Source: Venturia oleaginea
Taxonomy: Eukaryota; Ascomycota; Dothideomycetes; Venturiales; Venturiaceae
Assembly: GCA_013176395.1 (NCBI GenBank)
Contig: JABMLP010000019.1
Location: 434,001-498,000 of the forward strand
Reading direction: 5' to 3'
DNA: 64,000 nucleotides
A program made the translations under genes and the position numbers. Positions 45,297 to 57,293 of the stretch are shown here, in pieces. The notes under the pieces are model-generated. The model was not told the origin of the DNA. It worked only from the letters and a program-made list of their open reading frames with translations, and did not search any database. Positions within the stretch are counted from its first letter, which is position 1; each line of letters opens with the position of its first letter.

Positions 45297-47819
45297 TGGT
45301 GGTTGTGCTTTGGTGTTGGTGTTGGTGTTGGGATTGTGGCGACGTCTACTACGCTTGTGCGGCGGCTGGATATCTTCGAGATGGTCTGGTTGTGTACGCT
45401 TTCAATTGGTTACGGACATTTTGTCTGTCGCAGTGTTGGCGCTGCTGCTGGCGGTGAGTTAGTATGCATAAAAGCATTACTAGTTGTTTAATCGGTCTCA
45501 CGGTTCTTGCGCGGATGAGTAGACATACTTTGTTGGAGGTGTAGATGAGTGGACATCAACGTGATGAGCTGCAAGATGATTTTGTGGTGTTGATTGATCT
45601 TGGGAAAGAATCCGAGTGATATCTTCACGCTTCGTGGATCAGATGTTACCCGGCCTCACTGACCTTTTTCTCTCTTAAGGTTGCACTTTAGACGTGCCAT
45701 ATTCCTTAGGGTCGCCCTTGAGACGGTTAAAGATGCCGTGGGTCCGCAATATTAAAGCGACGGTAGTGCAGTCCAAGCCTTCGATCCTCGCCAGAATTTT
45801 GCTCGTGACCTCCACTTACCCACTACGAGGTAGCCCCAAGACGTGACCGACAATCACTCTAGATGCAATTTCAGTTAGCTCCAGTTTTAGTTGTACATTT
45901 CTACTATTATTTTGACCTTCTCCTCAGGAAACGTCCCACAGTATATACCATCCCTCCATACCTCCATGCCATATATTCTCACCCTCCCACAGCCACGGTA
46001 CTCAATCCTGCTCCTCTAAAAAGATTCCGCACAATGAATGGTATCCTTCTCTTTCCTCGCGGTAGAAGCAGAAGGAAAGCTGCCCATCACCCCGCGCGCA
46101 ACAATCTAGCTATCAAACTAAATTTGTCCCTTATCCTCTAGCAATCTCCATGTCCTGTCCTTCCATTCAATGTCGCACATCCCCATATTCTGTCTTCAGC
46201 ATTGTGAAACCACCAGCTATGTCCCTGTAGAAAAATTGTGGTAGAAGCCTTGTTGTGGAGGCCGTGGGCTTTGTTGATCATAGCCGAGTGTTGAGGCCAT
46301 CGAGGTTGTGACAGAGAAAGCTGCTCCGAGCGGGAGATCGGAGCGCAGGACGTAGAAAATAGGGGATGTTTTTGCGTGCGGTTCATCCTTGGCGTAAGGG
46401 GTTTGGTGTATCAGATGGGCCATCCGTATTGCAGGACTTGTACTCGGTAGAGGTGGATGTGGATAGAGGCTTGATTCTAGACCTGTGGATGAGTTTCGAA
46501 GATGAGTAAAAAGCTGCTGTACCTTCATATAGAAAACATTTTGCTCTGCTTTACGATAACAATCGAGGACGTTGCATTTCGAATTAGGCCGTCCACATAT
46601 ACTGCGGGCTAGTTTGGACGAATGTCATCCAAGTCCATCTGGGTAGTCTTTCATACGAGCCGTTCCTGAGACACAGTTGATCCGTACTACCGTCATTGAT
46701 TCTGCTTCGGATGAACACCCATACACCCTGGGAGCAAAGTCCTGGGCTTCGTTGAGAAAGAAAATAAATCATGATCCCAAACCGACTAATCATTAGTAGG
46801 GCGATAATTTGGAGTTGAGCTCCAAGTTTGACAATGAACAGCTAGAGACATGCTCCCGAAAGAACAAAACTAGATCGGAGAAAGTATGTCTGGCACACAT
46901 CTGAGTTTTAATCGCCATCAACCGGCGACAGAGACAGTGCGTGCCTCCAGAAAAGGAGAGTTACTCTAGTACGCAATCTGACCAGACATCCCATGATTTT
47001 AAAAGAGGTGTTGGTTGATTTATGCGTTCTGATAAGTGTAAACAAGAAAAGGAGGCCATCGTGAAAAAAGTTGGCGGTGAACCAGAGATTCGTATCACGT
47101 GTTAGCATTAATTTGATCAAGTCATCGACTCCAAATGATTAGACTGCAAGGTGTATGGAATCTGTTCTTCTTTGTAGAACGATACTTCATGAGCTGCTAT
47201 TCCATATCGATATGTTGATGCTCGAGCGGGTAGCAGGGATGTGAATCACGTGCTAAGGACCACTTATTCGAATTTTTCCCAACCCATTTTCTTCATTTCA
47301 AACAACCACAACAACAACTTCCTTCGCAGCTTCCTTGCCTCACCGCGCAACGTATCCAATACTACGAGCTCCTTGCGATGCCTTCTACAATTCTCCTGGC
47401 TTGCCACAGTTTGCCAGCTGTCGGTACTGAGATTGAGAATGGCTCCAAGAATTGAAGCACAACTTCCAAACGACGACCTCTACACACCCATTGCCCACTG
47501 CGCACAGCCGTCTATATTTGGCCACCGTTTCCCCCTTGCGGGCCGGCCTGATGTGTGCGCTGGCCGCGGCTTTGTACTATATCAAGGGAATCTTTGGAAG
47601 TCCTCCATAGCTCGCGCTCAACGCAACCCCACGATTTGCCTGCCTCTCGCGTCCTCTCAATGACCTCGAAGCACACTTTTAATCAGTGGGAGATTAACAT
47701 GGGGGTTTTAGCAGACCCGTGTCTTCTCCACCCTGTCACCTCATCAATGAGGCAGCCGGGACTAATACAAGTCACACATAAACACTCGTTGATACAAATC
47801 TTTTTTCCGTAGTTGCCGC
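45297..47819. other. 2.5-kb gene-poor stretch
   Basis: A GTTGGT/GTTGG microsatellite-like run sits near 45307-45335. A plus frame from 47439 (MAPRIEAQLPNDDLYTPIAH) to 47663, 74 codons, begins after a CA-rich leader and might be a small gene, but nothing else supports it. No other structure seen. Confidence 0.35.
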
Positions 47820-49270
47820 CTACCATTCCTCTATAAGCTCGTTGCTGGGCTCGCTGTCCTCGTCCACAACCTTCCTCGCCGACTCTTTTCCTGCTACCGG
47901 TAGTCTCTTGACCTTGCCTTTGAACGCGTCTGGAATAAATGATGGATCAAGAAGGCCTATCTGGACGAGTATGCTCGCTTGGTCCCAGTAAATATGCTCG
48001 TGGTACAGTTTCTCGCCCCGTATACACACAATGCTCACAAGAGCTACCTCGACAGGTTTATTGGTCGGTGGGACACCTGGCAGCATCCATGGCATTTCTT
48101 GCGTGTGCTCGAAGGAAAGCAGCATCTCGTCGACCACCCGATCGGCACCTATAGTCCTAGATAATAATTTCATCTTCAGCGATGGCGGGTTAGCTGGTAT
48201 GAAGAAGTCGGCATAGAATCTGCGCAGGTTTTTCTTGCCGATGCCTCCCGTCAAAGTAGGCACATGGTTGACGTCTTCATGAATGCATCAGATAGTAGAT
48301 CTCGGTAGAGGGTGAGAGGAACTCACACGGATTCTTAACCATCGTCTCCATAGTCTTATCCGCATCTTTCGTCGCAAACTCAAGCTCAACATGCTCCTCC
48401 CAAACCCTCTCCAAATCAAGTTCGATCCCAAAAGCCTTCCTTACCGTGCTCAAACTCCTCGACCAACTCAACCTACTCGCCACTTTATCATACTCTTGCA
48501 CATCATGTTCCGCGAACCCGGGTTCCGCACCTTCATACACATAACTCGGATACGCCAACTCTCCAATACCTCCAGCCCCAAAGCCTTCTGGCAACTTCCG
48601 CTTGACAGTTCTCCTTTTCCCTTGCAGACCGAGCATTACAGGAGTGGTGGTCACGCCGATGGCGGGCGTGGCACCAGCGAAGTGGACGAGGACATGACAG
48701 CCTGGAGGAAAGGCTGTTTTTGGGTCTGGAATGGCAGTCGGATAGTAGGCAACCATTACTGCGAGCTTGAGAGGTGGTTTATGGAATGTTTCCAGACAGG
48801 CCGTTGCTGCGTCGCCGAAAGCTGTATATGTCAATATGCAGTACCTTCAATCTCATCTATGAATTCTTTCGGAGCCTATGATTCTGATCCGCCATTGCCA
48901 GTTGTTCTAACTACCTCTCTCGAGATTGAAGACACAATATTATCGCGACAACCGTACCAAACCAAACCCCCCGAAACCCTCGATCACCATGTCCGAATCC
49001 AAACAGCCAAACAAAGCAAACATCAGAAAGGGAAAAAGGAAAAGAAAACATACCAACAATGCCAAAAGCCTCCCCCATGCCCAAACCCACTCTCAACCCC
49101 TTCAAAACATTCACATACTCGGTCCCCCCATTCCCAAAAGGGATATACTCTATATCGAACCCTTCCTCATGCCAATTCTTGAGTGTCCTCTGATCGAACT
49201 GAGACGCGTCGTCGGTTTCGGCCGTGATGTAGAGTTTGGGGAAATCGTTGTTGAAGGCTGCCAGAGCCAT
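47820..49270 (-). CDS. Dienelactone-hydrolase-like domain fused to a SnoaL/NTF2-like domain
   Basis: Predicted complement(join(47820..48274,48327..48821,49054..49270)), 388 aa; splice junctions are in frame. Residues 1-230 look like a dienelactone hydrolase core (KLYITAETDD, AVMVAYYPTAIPDP, GCHVLVHFAG, YPSYVYEGAEPGF). The nucleophile elbow, normally G-[C/S]-x-G, reads VAFGDAATA, so the catalytic residue seems missing. Residues about 240-388 form an NTF2-like cone (GKKNLRRFYADFFIPANPPS, EHIYWDQASILVQIGLLDP) as in SnoaL/polyketide-cyclase-like proteins. The fusion is known in fungi; the reaction is not. Cytosolic. Confidence 0.7.
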
Positions 49271-50150
49271 TTTTGGGTAGGAAGGGGGGCTTGTAGCTAT
49301 GGTGGGGAGAGGAGATGAGGTGAGTAGAGGAGTTAATGGGGTGCTTGATGATAGTTTTCTGGGGAGGGACGGGAAGATGTTTTGGTGTAGGTAGTTTTCA
49401 GGTGCAGATGTGTGTTTGGGAAATGACGTCGAAGTGTGGGCGCCGGCGGTGGAAGAAAGATTGGAAGGATTCAAGGATCATTGATGGTGGGGTGGATGAA
49501 TGAATATCCCTGTCCGGATTTCTTGGATGGCTCGATGGATGGAGGGGTAAGTTTGGATGAAACACCACCTCATCGAATTCATGACTGGCCCGAATGATCC
49601 GAGTGCCCGATGCCAATAAGTGGTGGAATTACCCGAGATTCAGAGCAAGCTGGGTTGTACCATAATAGACTTGGACTCATGACACCTTCACTTCAACATA
49701 GAAGAGCAAAGTTCGAGTACTTGATGTTGTGTTCAATGAGCTTGATTCAGAACCAGCTTGTGTCTCGAAAAGAAAAAAAGAAAAAAAGAAAAAAAAGAAA
49801 AAAAAGAAAAAAAGAAGGGAAAGGTCGACACGGAAGCACGAATGCTTTCGTCGGTCGTTCAAGGAACTCGTCCTAGAGAGCACAAGATTCGCCCTTGATA
49901 TCCAGATCCCTTCTCATCTTATGACATGTGGGAAAACTCCACAACACCATACCATATGAGTCCCACATAGGCAAGCAAGCAAGCAAGCCGCCAACCAGCC
50001 CACCAAAAGGGGCAGTAGTCTAACCCAGTCCTGTCACATGCACAAACAAGACGTCGCAAGAGAAAAAAAGCATGTGTACAAGAAGGAATACGCACTTTCC
50101 ATATCGTCGCAGACACCATCGCTCAAGTACATACAAGCAGAGAAGAACTG
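49271..50150. other. Intergenic stretch with purine tract
   Basis: Between two minus-strand genes: promoter of the dienelactone-hydrolase-like gene on the left and 3' region of EAF1 on the right. A polypurine tract lies at about 49767-49826 and GCAA repeats near 49972-49988. Confidence 0.5.
49767..49826. repeat. Polypurine A/G tract (AAAAAAG)n
   Basis: About 60 bases of A with spaced single G, seen directly. Confidence 0.9.
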
Positions 50151-53100
50151 TCAAGGCCTAACCATCTGAGCCTGCATAAGTCTAGGACTTCCATCATCAC
50201 CCATCGCATTCCCACTTGCAGTTCGTTGCATCATGAGACCACCTTGCTGCCCATTTGGCGTCGCGCTCCGACTGTTTACTATGCCAGCATTGCTTATCCC
50301 AGGACTCCCACTACCAATTCTTGCGGCTGCCGCGGCTTGTTGTTGCTGCTGCTGCTGCATGCTTCGATGAAGTTGCTGTTGATATTGTGTTGGAGAGTGA
50401 GCGCCTGGCATTCCATTCATCCCGTTGACAGGATTGCTATACCCCATCTGTTGCATAGGAGTGAGGTTGCTCATTGGTGCTGGAGATCCAGAAGCTGCGC
50501 TCAAAGCATTTTGCGCCATTACTTTGCGGTTGATTTGACCTTGCAGCTCTGTCTGGGCACGCTTCAAAACTTCCGGTTCAGTGAGATGAGGGTTAAGCTG
50601 CGCGATTTGTTGTTGGAGCATGTGGAGTGCGGGTATATGTCCGCTCGACAATGGTTGAGGTTGTTGAGCGAGTTGATTTTGAGCTGGCTGTGGTCGCGGA
50701 GAGGCAGCGGCCATGGATGGACTGGATAGACTATTTTGGATGCCATTCATTTGCCTTTGTTGTTGTGCCGCCTGCATGGCTGCAATCATTTGAGGAGTTT
50801 GAATTGCATTGCCTAAATGCGCAACGGCAAGGTTGTTTCCGCCATGCTGCATTTGCGTCTGATACTGCTGTTGATGTTGAGCCCGCTGCTGGACCATCAT
50901 ACGATGAAGATTATCACTGCTGCCTTGATGGTTTATTCGATGTTGCTGGTTTTGCATCACTTGCATTTGAGCCTGTGGAATATTGATACCGCCCATACCG
51001 TTCATCGCCGCATTATTGAAATTGGCGGCCCCCTGCATCATGCCTTGGGACGGTGGACGTTGCTGTTGAACGTTAACACCGGGCTGGCCATTAGGCATTT
51101 GTGCGGGAGGACTGGGTCCTTGTGCACCGTTAGGAGGGCCGACGCGTGGCTGGGAACTTGCACCGTTTGGCATGGGTGGTTGCTGGCCACCTGGCATCTG
51201 AGACCGTTGCATTGCCGCGGTTCGTTGCTGCTGTTGTTGCAAGAGCTGCTGTCGATAGATTTCCTGTCGTTCTTGCATCTTGAGCTCCCGCTCATGTTTC
51301 ATACGGCTGAATTCTTGGGGAGTGTGTATTCCGTTGTTTCTGGCCTGATTCGTTTCGCTGTGCTGTTTGCGAAGAGCCGAAGCTTTGGCAGACTCGTGCT
51401 GGCGATGGAGGGCCGTCTCACGCTTGCGAGCTTGTTTGCGAATATTGTCAACCATTGTCATATGTCGGGTGTCTCTTCTTCGTTCCACCCGATATGGCTG
51501 GGTGTTGGGTCTCCGCCTAAATTGAGGGCCAGGTCCTGAATTTTGCATTTGCTGAGCAACTTGAGCTGAAACAGTCTTGTTGGCTGCTTCGATGCGTTGT
51601 CGATAGGTTCGGAAGTAAGCAGTTTTGTCCATGTCGTTAGGCAACCCTTCCAGCTGATACCACCGCTCGAAACACTCCCAAGGTGTGCGACGCTCCGCGG
51701 CAGCAACGAATAGTGATGGTTGTGTGAATGCTTGCAATTCCATGGCTATCAGAGACCAGTTGTAGGAGAACTTCTTGACACAAGTCCTTAATTTCTGGTC
51801 CTCGTCCCACGTCCACTGAGATGGTATCCTGTTTTCGAAGAAATTCGTAGTTGGCATGCTAAACTCCCAAGGCGGCCGGAAAGCAGTGTTAGCACGCAAC
51901 CGATCTCGGATGTGTCTGTTAATGGGATTGAAGAGAGCAACATCATTTTCTTCTGGCAGTAATTCGCGATGTCTGGGCGAACGACGTGCTGGTGAGAGGA
52001 ACATGGAAGGTTCTGACGAGCTTCGCTTCCTTGGTTGGAATCCAGTGACTGTTTCATCCTCTTCCGATTCATAATCGAATCTACTTCGTTTTCGAGCAGG
52101 ACCGGAAGGCTTTGGGACCAATTTTGCAGTTGCAGTGGCGAATTTTGAAACTGGGAGAATCTGATTTTTCTGGGCATCTGCCGCAATGAAATATGGTAGT
52201 GTCTCGACAGGCTTGCTTTCGTATAATGGCAGTTCGTTCAGTATTCCTTCTCCAGTAGGCGTCGAGTCCAGCTGAAAGACAACGTCATCGAAACCAAGCG
52301 AGAAAAGGGCGGTCGGTGCTATCGTATCGAAGGGTGGGATGTCTGGGGTGTTTTCGGGCGACTCGACAGTCTCGGTATTTGCTCGCTCGAGTTCTGGGAT
52401 ATTTTCCACGGCGTTGAAAGGCGCATTCTCAACAGGCTTTGGAGAGATTTTAACCTTGACACGCATGTGCATCCGAACTTCTTCAGGTGCTGCTGCATAT
52501 ACTGAGCAAACTTCTGCAAGGCGACGAGCTGCAGCTGCCTTCCATTTGCGCTCTTCTCGAAAATCCGTGCGCATCCACTTCATTTCTGCAAGTAGGTGGT
52601 CCTGGTGCGTGATTGGTGGTAGCGGATCTGGAAATTTAGCCATTTGGCGCAGCGACCATTTATTGGCATTTTGAAGCTGGTATATCCTTCTCAGGATACG
52701 ATAGTCGATGCTTTCCCTCACATTCGCGTATATGTTATCCGTGGTAAGCGTTTTGTGCGCCCCTTGAATCAGGTTCTCGAACGCTGGGGCACGCGGTTGA
52801 ACGTATGCTTGGTGTAAGAAGAGCGGTCGAAGATAGTCCTTTTCAGGATCCTCGGACGCACCTTTCAGAGCAACGTATCCGTCCGGCTCGTATTTACTCG
52901 CTCGAATTGGCGAAGGAGTCTTTTCCTTTTTGGGAAATACTACCATGGAGCGTTTCGACTTTTCTCTATCCTCCTTCGAAGGCGCGAATGAATCTCTCAT
53001 GCTGAAAGGCGCAGACAGCGGGCCGGCTTGACTACTTTTTCGATTTGCATTGGCGTTTTGCGGCCTAGGAGTCTCTCCGAGAATTTCGGAAACAGATTTC

Positions 53101-54621
53101 TGGCGTATGGCACCAGACGCCACTCTCGTCACGCGCTTTGTTGGCTCCTCCGGTGGCACAACCCCATTTTCGTTCGGATCAGTCCTTTGGTGAATGATCA
53201 GAGGATCGTCTTGCAACTCGGCCTCCACTGATCCGGGGAGCTTCGTCGGCACTTTCCAGGTTGAAGATGGTTCAATCGATTCATGATTTGTTGGTCGAAA
53301 CTCCCTCTGTCCAGCATCTTCCATTATGGTGTCTGTGGAAGCTATCGTCCTGGATGACTCGCCATTTGTAGCACCTTCTCCATACCGCAATGAGTTAGCT
53401 GCCTGTTCTGCTTCTAACTGGAGCTGTGCTTCTGGGGTCGCATTCGTGTCTGGTGGGCTGAGCATATCTGTAGATCGAACATTCTTGTTGATCTGTGACA
53501 TACCCTGCTCAAAGTTAGTCTCTTGAAGGTGAGCTTGTCGAACTGGGGAGTATTCTGCATCGGGACTCGTTTCTGGAGAGTGCTGTGGTGGTTTAGGAGT
53601 GGACGTAGAATAGGCGCCAGCCGTGGATGAGGGTGAAGAAGCAGCATCGGGGCCAGGTACCGATACTGAGAGACCTAGACTCTCGTCCTCCCTGCGTTCC
53701 CTCTGTCGAGCTCCCTCTTGAGCGCGCTCGATCTCCCGCAAATGCTTCTCTTGCTCTTCCTGCGACGGTAGATGAATGACCTTGGCTCGTCGTGATGCTG
53801 GCTGCGAAGATGATACATTCTGATCTGACGGCGGACGTTGTTGGGCTTTGTCGCTGTTAGCGGGCGCAACAGCTTCCGAGGGCGCAATTGAACGCGAGGT
53901 AGCGGCTGCTTTGGTAAGCTGTTCGTGAGCATCAGGCACGGTGGTCTGAGAATGATCCAAGGCTTGTTGCTGGAGAGAGGGAGGTAACGAGGGTAAAGGC
54001 GCTATAGAGTCGGGTCGCTGGTCTCGCGAAACTGGAGACGAGGTGGAATCGGGCGGTGGCGGAGGGACAGCAGGGATTGGAGAGGCAGATGACACTGGGT
54101 GCGCCTGGGAAGATGACTGGATCGCAGGCTTGGGAGTAGTGGTGGTGGTGTCGAATGGCAATGGGAGAGTGGATTCATCGAAGACTTGGCCGCTGCAAAT
54201 GCGACATCAGCAACTGCGCGACAGCAAGGCCCGACGCGTAGAATAAGACATAGTAGTGTTGCGCAAAGCAAGGAGCATTAATTCTTACTTCAAAAGGTCA
54301 TTCTTCTCGACAAAGACCTCGCCGTCGGGGTCGAGAGGCGCATCGTAGTCGATCTCTTGGGGTTTGGGGGGTCCCCTCACGAAGTTGTTGATCAAATAGA
54401 GGCTCCTCAACTTCCGCTGGAGGTCCAAACCCGCTTGTCTGCGCAGAATTGCATGTCAGCACGGCAACACAAGACCAATGATAAACAGTAGCGATTTTCG
54501 GTTTCGCATGCATCCAAGTAATAGAGTGGCATGGAAAATGGACATTGTTTGCGACGGGAACGCACCGGATTTCATTCTTCTTCGTCTCGATAACAGCATG
54601 GCGATGGGTTGTGAAGGACAT
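50151..54621 (-). CDS. EAF1: NuA4 subunit Eaf1/Vid21 (HSA and SANT domains)
   Basis: Predicted complement(join(50151..54192,54289..54438,54566..54621)), 1415 aa; both introns (96 and 127 bp) are GT..AG and in frame. N-terminus MSFTTHRHAVIETKKNEI then RRQAGLDLQRKLRSLYLINN-like helix. A long disordered Ser/Pro/Gln part follows. The HSA domain lies near residue 600 (LLAEMKWMRTDFREERKWKA), the SANT/Myb domain near 870 (QWTWDEDQKLRTCVKKFSYN), and the C-terminal third is Gln/Asn/Met-rich. Eaf1 is the scaffold of the NuA4 histone acetyltransferase; HSA binds actin-related proteins and SANT contacts chromatin. It is divergent from MAK11 with 289 bp between starts. Confidence 0.9.
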
Positions 54622-54910
54622 ATGAAGGCTCAACGGTGTGGGAGAATGGGCGTCCGCATGGAGACGGATCAGTCGGTCGTGTTTGATGAATTTATCGTCG
54701 CTGGGAGTGGTATTCGATGGAAGTCCTTTGGGTTGCTTTAACTGCCAGTGCTGGGTGTGATGTGGAGCGGAACTTGCTTTCCCAAATGGCCGCCGACGGC
54801 GATAGCCAAGGATTGGACCCCTGCAAGCTGGACGCCTACTAACGAAAAATTATCGACGAAGACAAACATCTGCAATCAACAAATGCACAATACCCAATAT
54901 ATACACAAAT
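54622..54910. promoter_or_regulatory. Divergent EAF1/MAK11 promoter
   Basis: 289 bp between two divergent start codons that serve chromatin acetylation and ribosome biogenesis. No motif is named with confidence. Confidence 0.5.
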
Positions 54911-56440
54911 ATGGCCAAAAGGAAGAGAGAAGCAGCGCCCGCCGTGGAGGCTCCGAATGGGAAGGTCAGAAAGGTTGCCGAAGTCACGAATAGGTCGAAA
55001 AGCACGTATATCCAGGTCGTTACTGGCTCTTACGAGCGAGCACTGCATGGAATAATCGCTGCCATTCCTTCCAGCATCCTCAATGGAAAGGCAACCGAAT
55101 ACACGGCTCCAGAAGGGGAATCGCTGCCAGAAGTGAAATTCTCAGACTCATTCCTCTTCAACGCCCACACGTCTGCCATAAGATGTCTCGCCTTCTCGCC
55201 AATACCCAAGGACGCCGATTCCTCCACCAGAATAATACTAGCCAGCGGCAGCAATGACGAACGTATCAATCTCTACAACATCTCCATCGCACCTCCCTCT
55301 GTCTCCAAATCCGGCAGGAATGTGCCTGTCGTTCCTTCCCTCTCCGACGTACCAGTGGCTTCCAACACACGGAACAGGGAACAGGGATCGCTGCTACATC
55401 ATAACGGAGCCATCACATCGCTTTACTTTCCGACGCATTCAAAACTCCTGTCGGCCGCCGAGGACAACAACATCGCTGTAGCAAGAACGAAAGATGGCAT
55501 CCTTCTCACAACAATCAAGGCGCCCGTCCCGAAACCAATTGGACGACCGAGTGGAGATACCGCTGGTCCAGGCGAAGTCCCAGCAGGCGTAAATGATTTC
55601 GCCGTCCATCCAAGCATGAAACTCATGCTCACCGTTGGAAAGGGCGAACGGTCAATGCGATTGTGGAATTTGGTCACGGGCAAAAGAGCAGGTGTGCTCA
55701 ATTTTGAAAGAGATACGTTACAACAGGTCGGCGAAGGCAAATTCGGAACCGGTGAAGGGAGAAGGATAGTCTGGGATCCGGCCGGTCAAGAATTCGCTAT
55801 TGCGTTTGAGAGAGGCGCTGTGGTTTATGATATTGATTGCAAACCTAAGGCAAAGATGGTTCCGGTACCGGCGACGAAGGTGCATCAGACGGCATATGTT
55901 CCAGGCAGCGAAGAGAATATTGTGGCTATTTCGACAGAAGATGGACGGATATTGTTTTACGATACCAAGGGATCTGAGGCTACACCGACGACAAGCGATG
56001 GAGAGAGGGCCACGAAGGGAAAGTCGATTCCGGAAGCGTCATTGGTTGCGCAACTTGGGGGCCGCGATGTGGACATTACGACACGAATTAAGGACTTCCA
56101 GATTTTAGCCGTTGGCGAGCAGGAATCGAGCACCGAGATAGAGGGGGCTTTCAGCTACGTCATTTCTACAGCAAGTAGCGACGGTACGATTAGATTGTGG
56201 TCTCTATTACCCGAAGAGCTCCAGGTAGCCGAGAAACTAAAAGCGAAAGAGAAGGAACCAGCAGGAGCGACGAAGTCTATACTTCAAGTGGGACAGATAT
56301 TGGCCAAGTATGAGACGGGAAACCGCATTACTTGTCTGAAGGCCTTTGTCATGGTTGCACCAGGCGACGATGACGGGGTGGAGATTGAAGCAGAAGAAGA
56401 GAAAACAGAAGCTGAAAGCAGCGATGAGGATAGCGATTGA
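54911..56440 (+). CDS. MAK11: WD40 ribosome biogenesis factor Mak11 (PAK1IP1-like)
   Basis: 509 aa, no intron. A basic N-terminal nuclear-localisation stretch (MAKRKREAAP, NGKVRKVAEV) is followed by a seven-bladed WD40 propeller from about residue 40 to 450 (FNAHTSAIRCLAFSP, HNGAITSLYFPTHSKLLSAA, MRLWNLVTGKRAGVLNF, ISTASSDGTIRLWSLL). An acidic tail ends in SSDEDSD. The blade sequences and the NDFAVHPSMKLMLTVGKGER segment fit Mak11, needed for early 60S pre-ribosome assembly in the nucleolus. Confidence 0.82.
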   Translation: MAKRKREAAPAVEAPNGKVRKVAEVTNRSKSTYIQVVTGSYERALHGIIAAIPSSILNGKATEYTAPEGESLPEVKFSDSFLFNAHTSAIRCLAFSPIPKDADSSTRIILASGSNDERINLYNISIAPPSVSKSGRNVPVVPSLSDVPVASNTRNREQGSLLHHNGAITSLYFPTHSKLLSAAEDNNIAVARTKDGILLTTIKAPVPKPIGRPSGDTAGPGEVPAGVNDFAVHPSMKLMLTVGKGERSMRLWNLVTGKRAGVLNFERDTLQQVGEGKFGTGEGRRIVWDPAGQEFAIAFERGAVVYDIDCKPKAKMVPVPATKVHQTAYVPGSEENIVAISTEDGRILFYDTKGSEATPTTSDGERATKGKSIPEASLVAQLGGRDVDITTRIKDFQILAVGEQESSTEIEGAFSYVISTASSDGTIRLWSLLPEELQVAEKLKAKEKEPAGATKSILQVGQILAKYETGNRITCLKAFVMVAPGDDDGVEIEAEEEKTEAESSDEDSD

Positions 56441-56609
56441 GGGTCCACTATAGCAGAGAAGCCACTGTGACACGACTTCAGCCATCGATAACCCTAAATT
56501 TCAAGAGCCGATTCCCCCAAATCAATAGTGCTGATCACAAGGCTGCAAAATCGAACATTCAAAAATTGTTGATTACGATTCTGATTTATTTTAAAACCCA
56601 ATCGACCCA

Positions 56610-57293
56610 TCACCGCGCCCCCATCATCAAACTAGCAACCCTCTTCTTAACATCCCCCTTCGGAAACCTCGAACTCTCCCCAAACCCGCGATAACTAAAC
56701 GCACCCTCCCCCCTCTCCAATTCCCTCAACACCTCTTTCCGCTTCTCCTCCCCGATAGCCTGTACGCGCTTTACCCATTGTCTCTTTACGTACTCCATGT
56801 CTTCTTTCAACAGGGGGTGTAATAGAGAGAGGGCCTGGCTTTCTTCAAAGGGCGCGCGCGAGAACATCTTTACCTCGTCGTCCCAGGCGAATTCGCGGCC
56901 GTTGAAGTAGTAGACTCGCGCTTCCCAGGTTGTGGGGGAGGTTTGGACGGATTCGTAGAGGAGGTGTTCGTGGATGTCTGCATCTGTGACTGTGTACTTG
57001 AGGATTTTTTGGCGGAGTTCGGCGGGGAGGTTTAGGAGGGGTGAAGCTGTGGCATTGTCGGTTGTGGTTGTGGTTGTTGTTGTGGGAGATGGAGTGCTGT
57101 GTGTCGGTGGATAGGTTGTTTGGGTAATGGAGAGTGCTTGTGGGATTTCCCCTGAGGGCGATGGTTTGAGGTGGACGTGGAGGAATCGATGTAACCAGTT
57201 GTGATTGCCTGTCGATATCGTGATTTCTTGGTGTTCGTTTTCTGGTGTTTGATGCGAGGAGCTTGAGCGCCAGGGGTAGCGTGGCATGATCAT
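56610..57293 (-). CDS. F-box-like protein
   Basis: 227 aa from the ATG at 57293; the frame is open further upstream to 57527, so an earlier start is possible. The F-box-like motif is LLNLPAELRQKILKYTVTD (about residues 87-105), preceded by a Thr-repeat linker. The rest is helical and charged, with FSYRGFGESSRFPKGDVKKR at the end. Function beyond possible SCF adaptor is unknown. Tail to tail with MAK11. Confidence 0.6.
   Translation of the reverse strand: MIMPRYPWRSSSSHQTPENEHQEITISTGNHNWLHRFLHVHLKPSPSGEIPQALSITQTTYPPTHSTPSPTTTTTTTTDNATASPLLNLPAELRQKILKYTVTDADIHEHLLYESVQTSPTTWEARVYYFNGREFAWDDEVKMFSRAPFEESQALSLLHPLLKEDMEYVKRQWVKRVQAIGEEKRKEVLRELERGEGAFSYRGFGESSRFPKGDVKKRVASLMMGAR

Noticed and set aside
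50226..51539. Long plus-strand frames opposite EAF1
   Set aside because: They mirror the Gln-rich coding strand and are shadows of EAF1.
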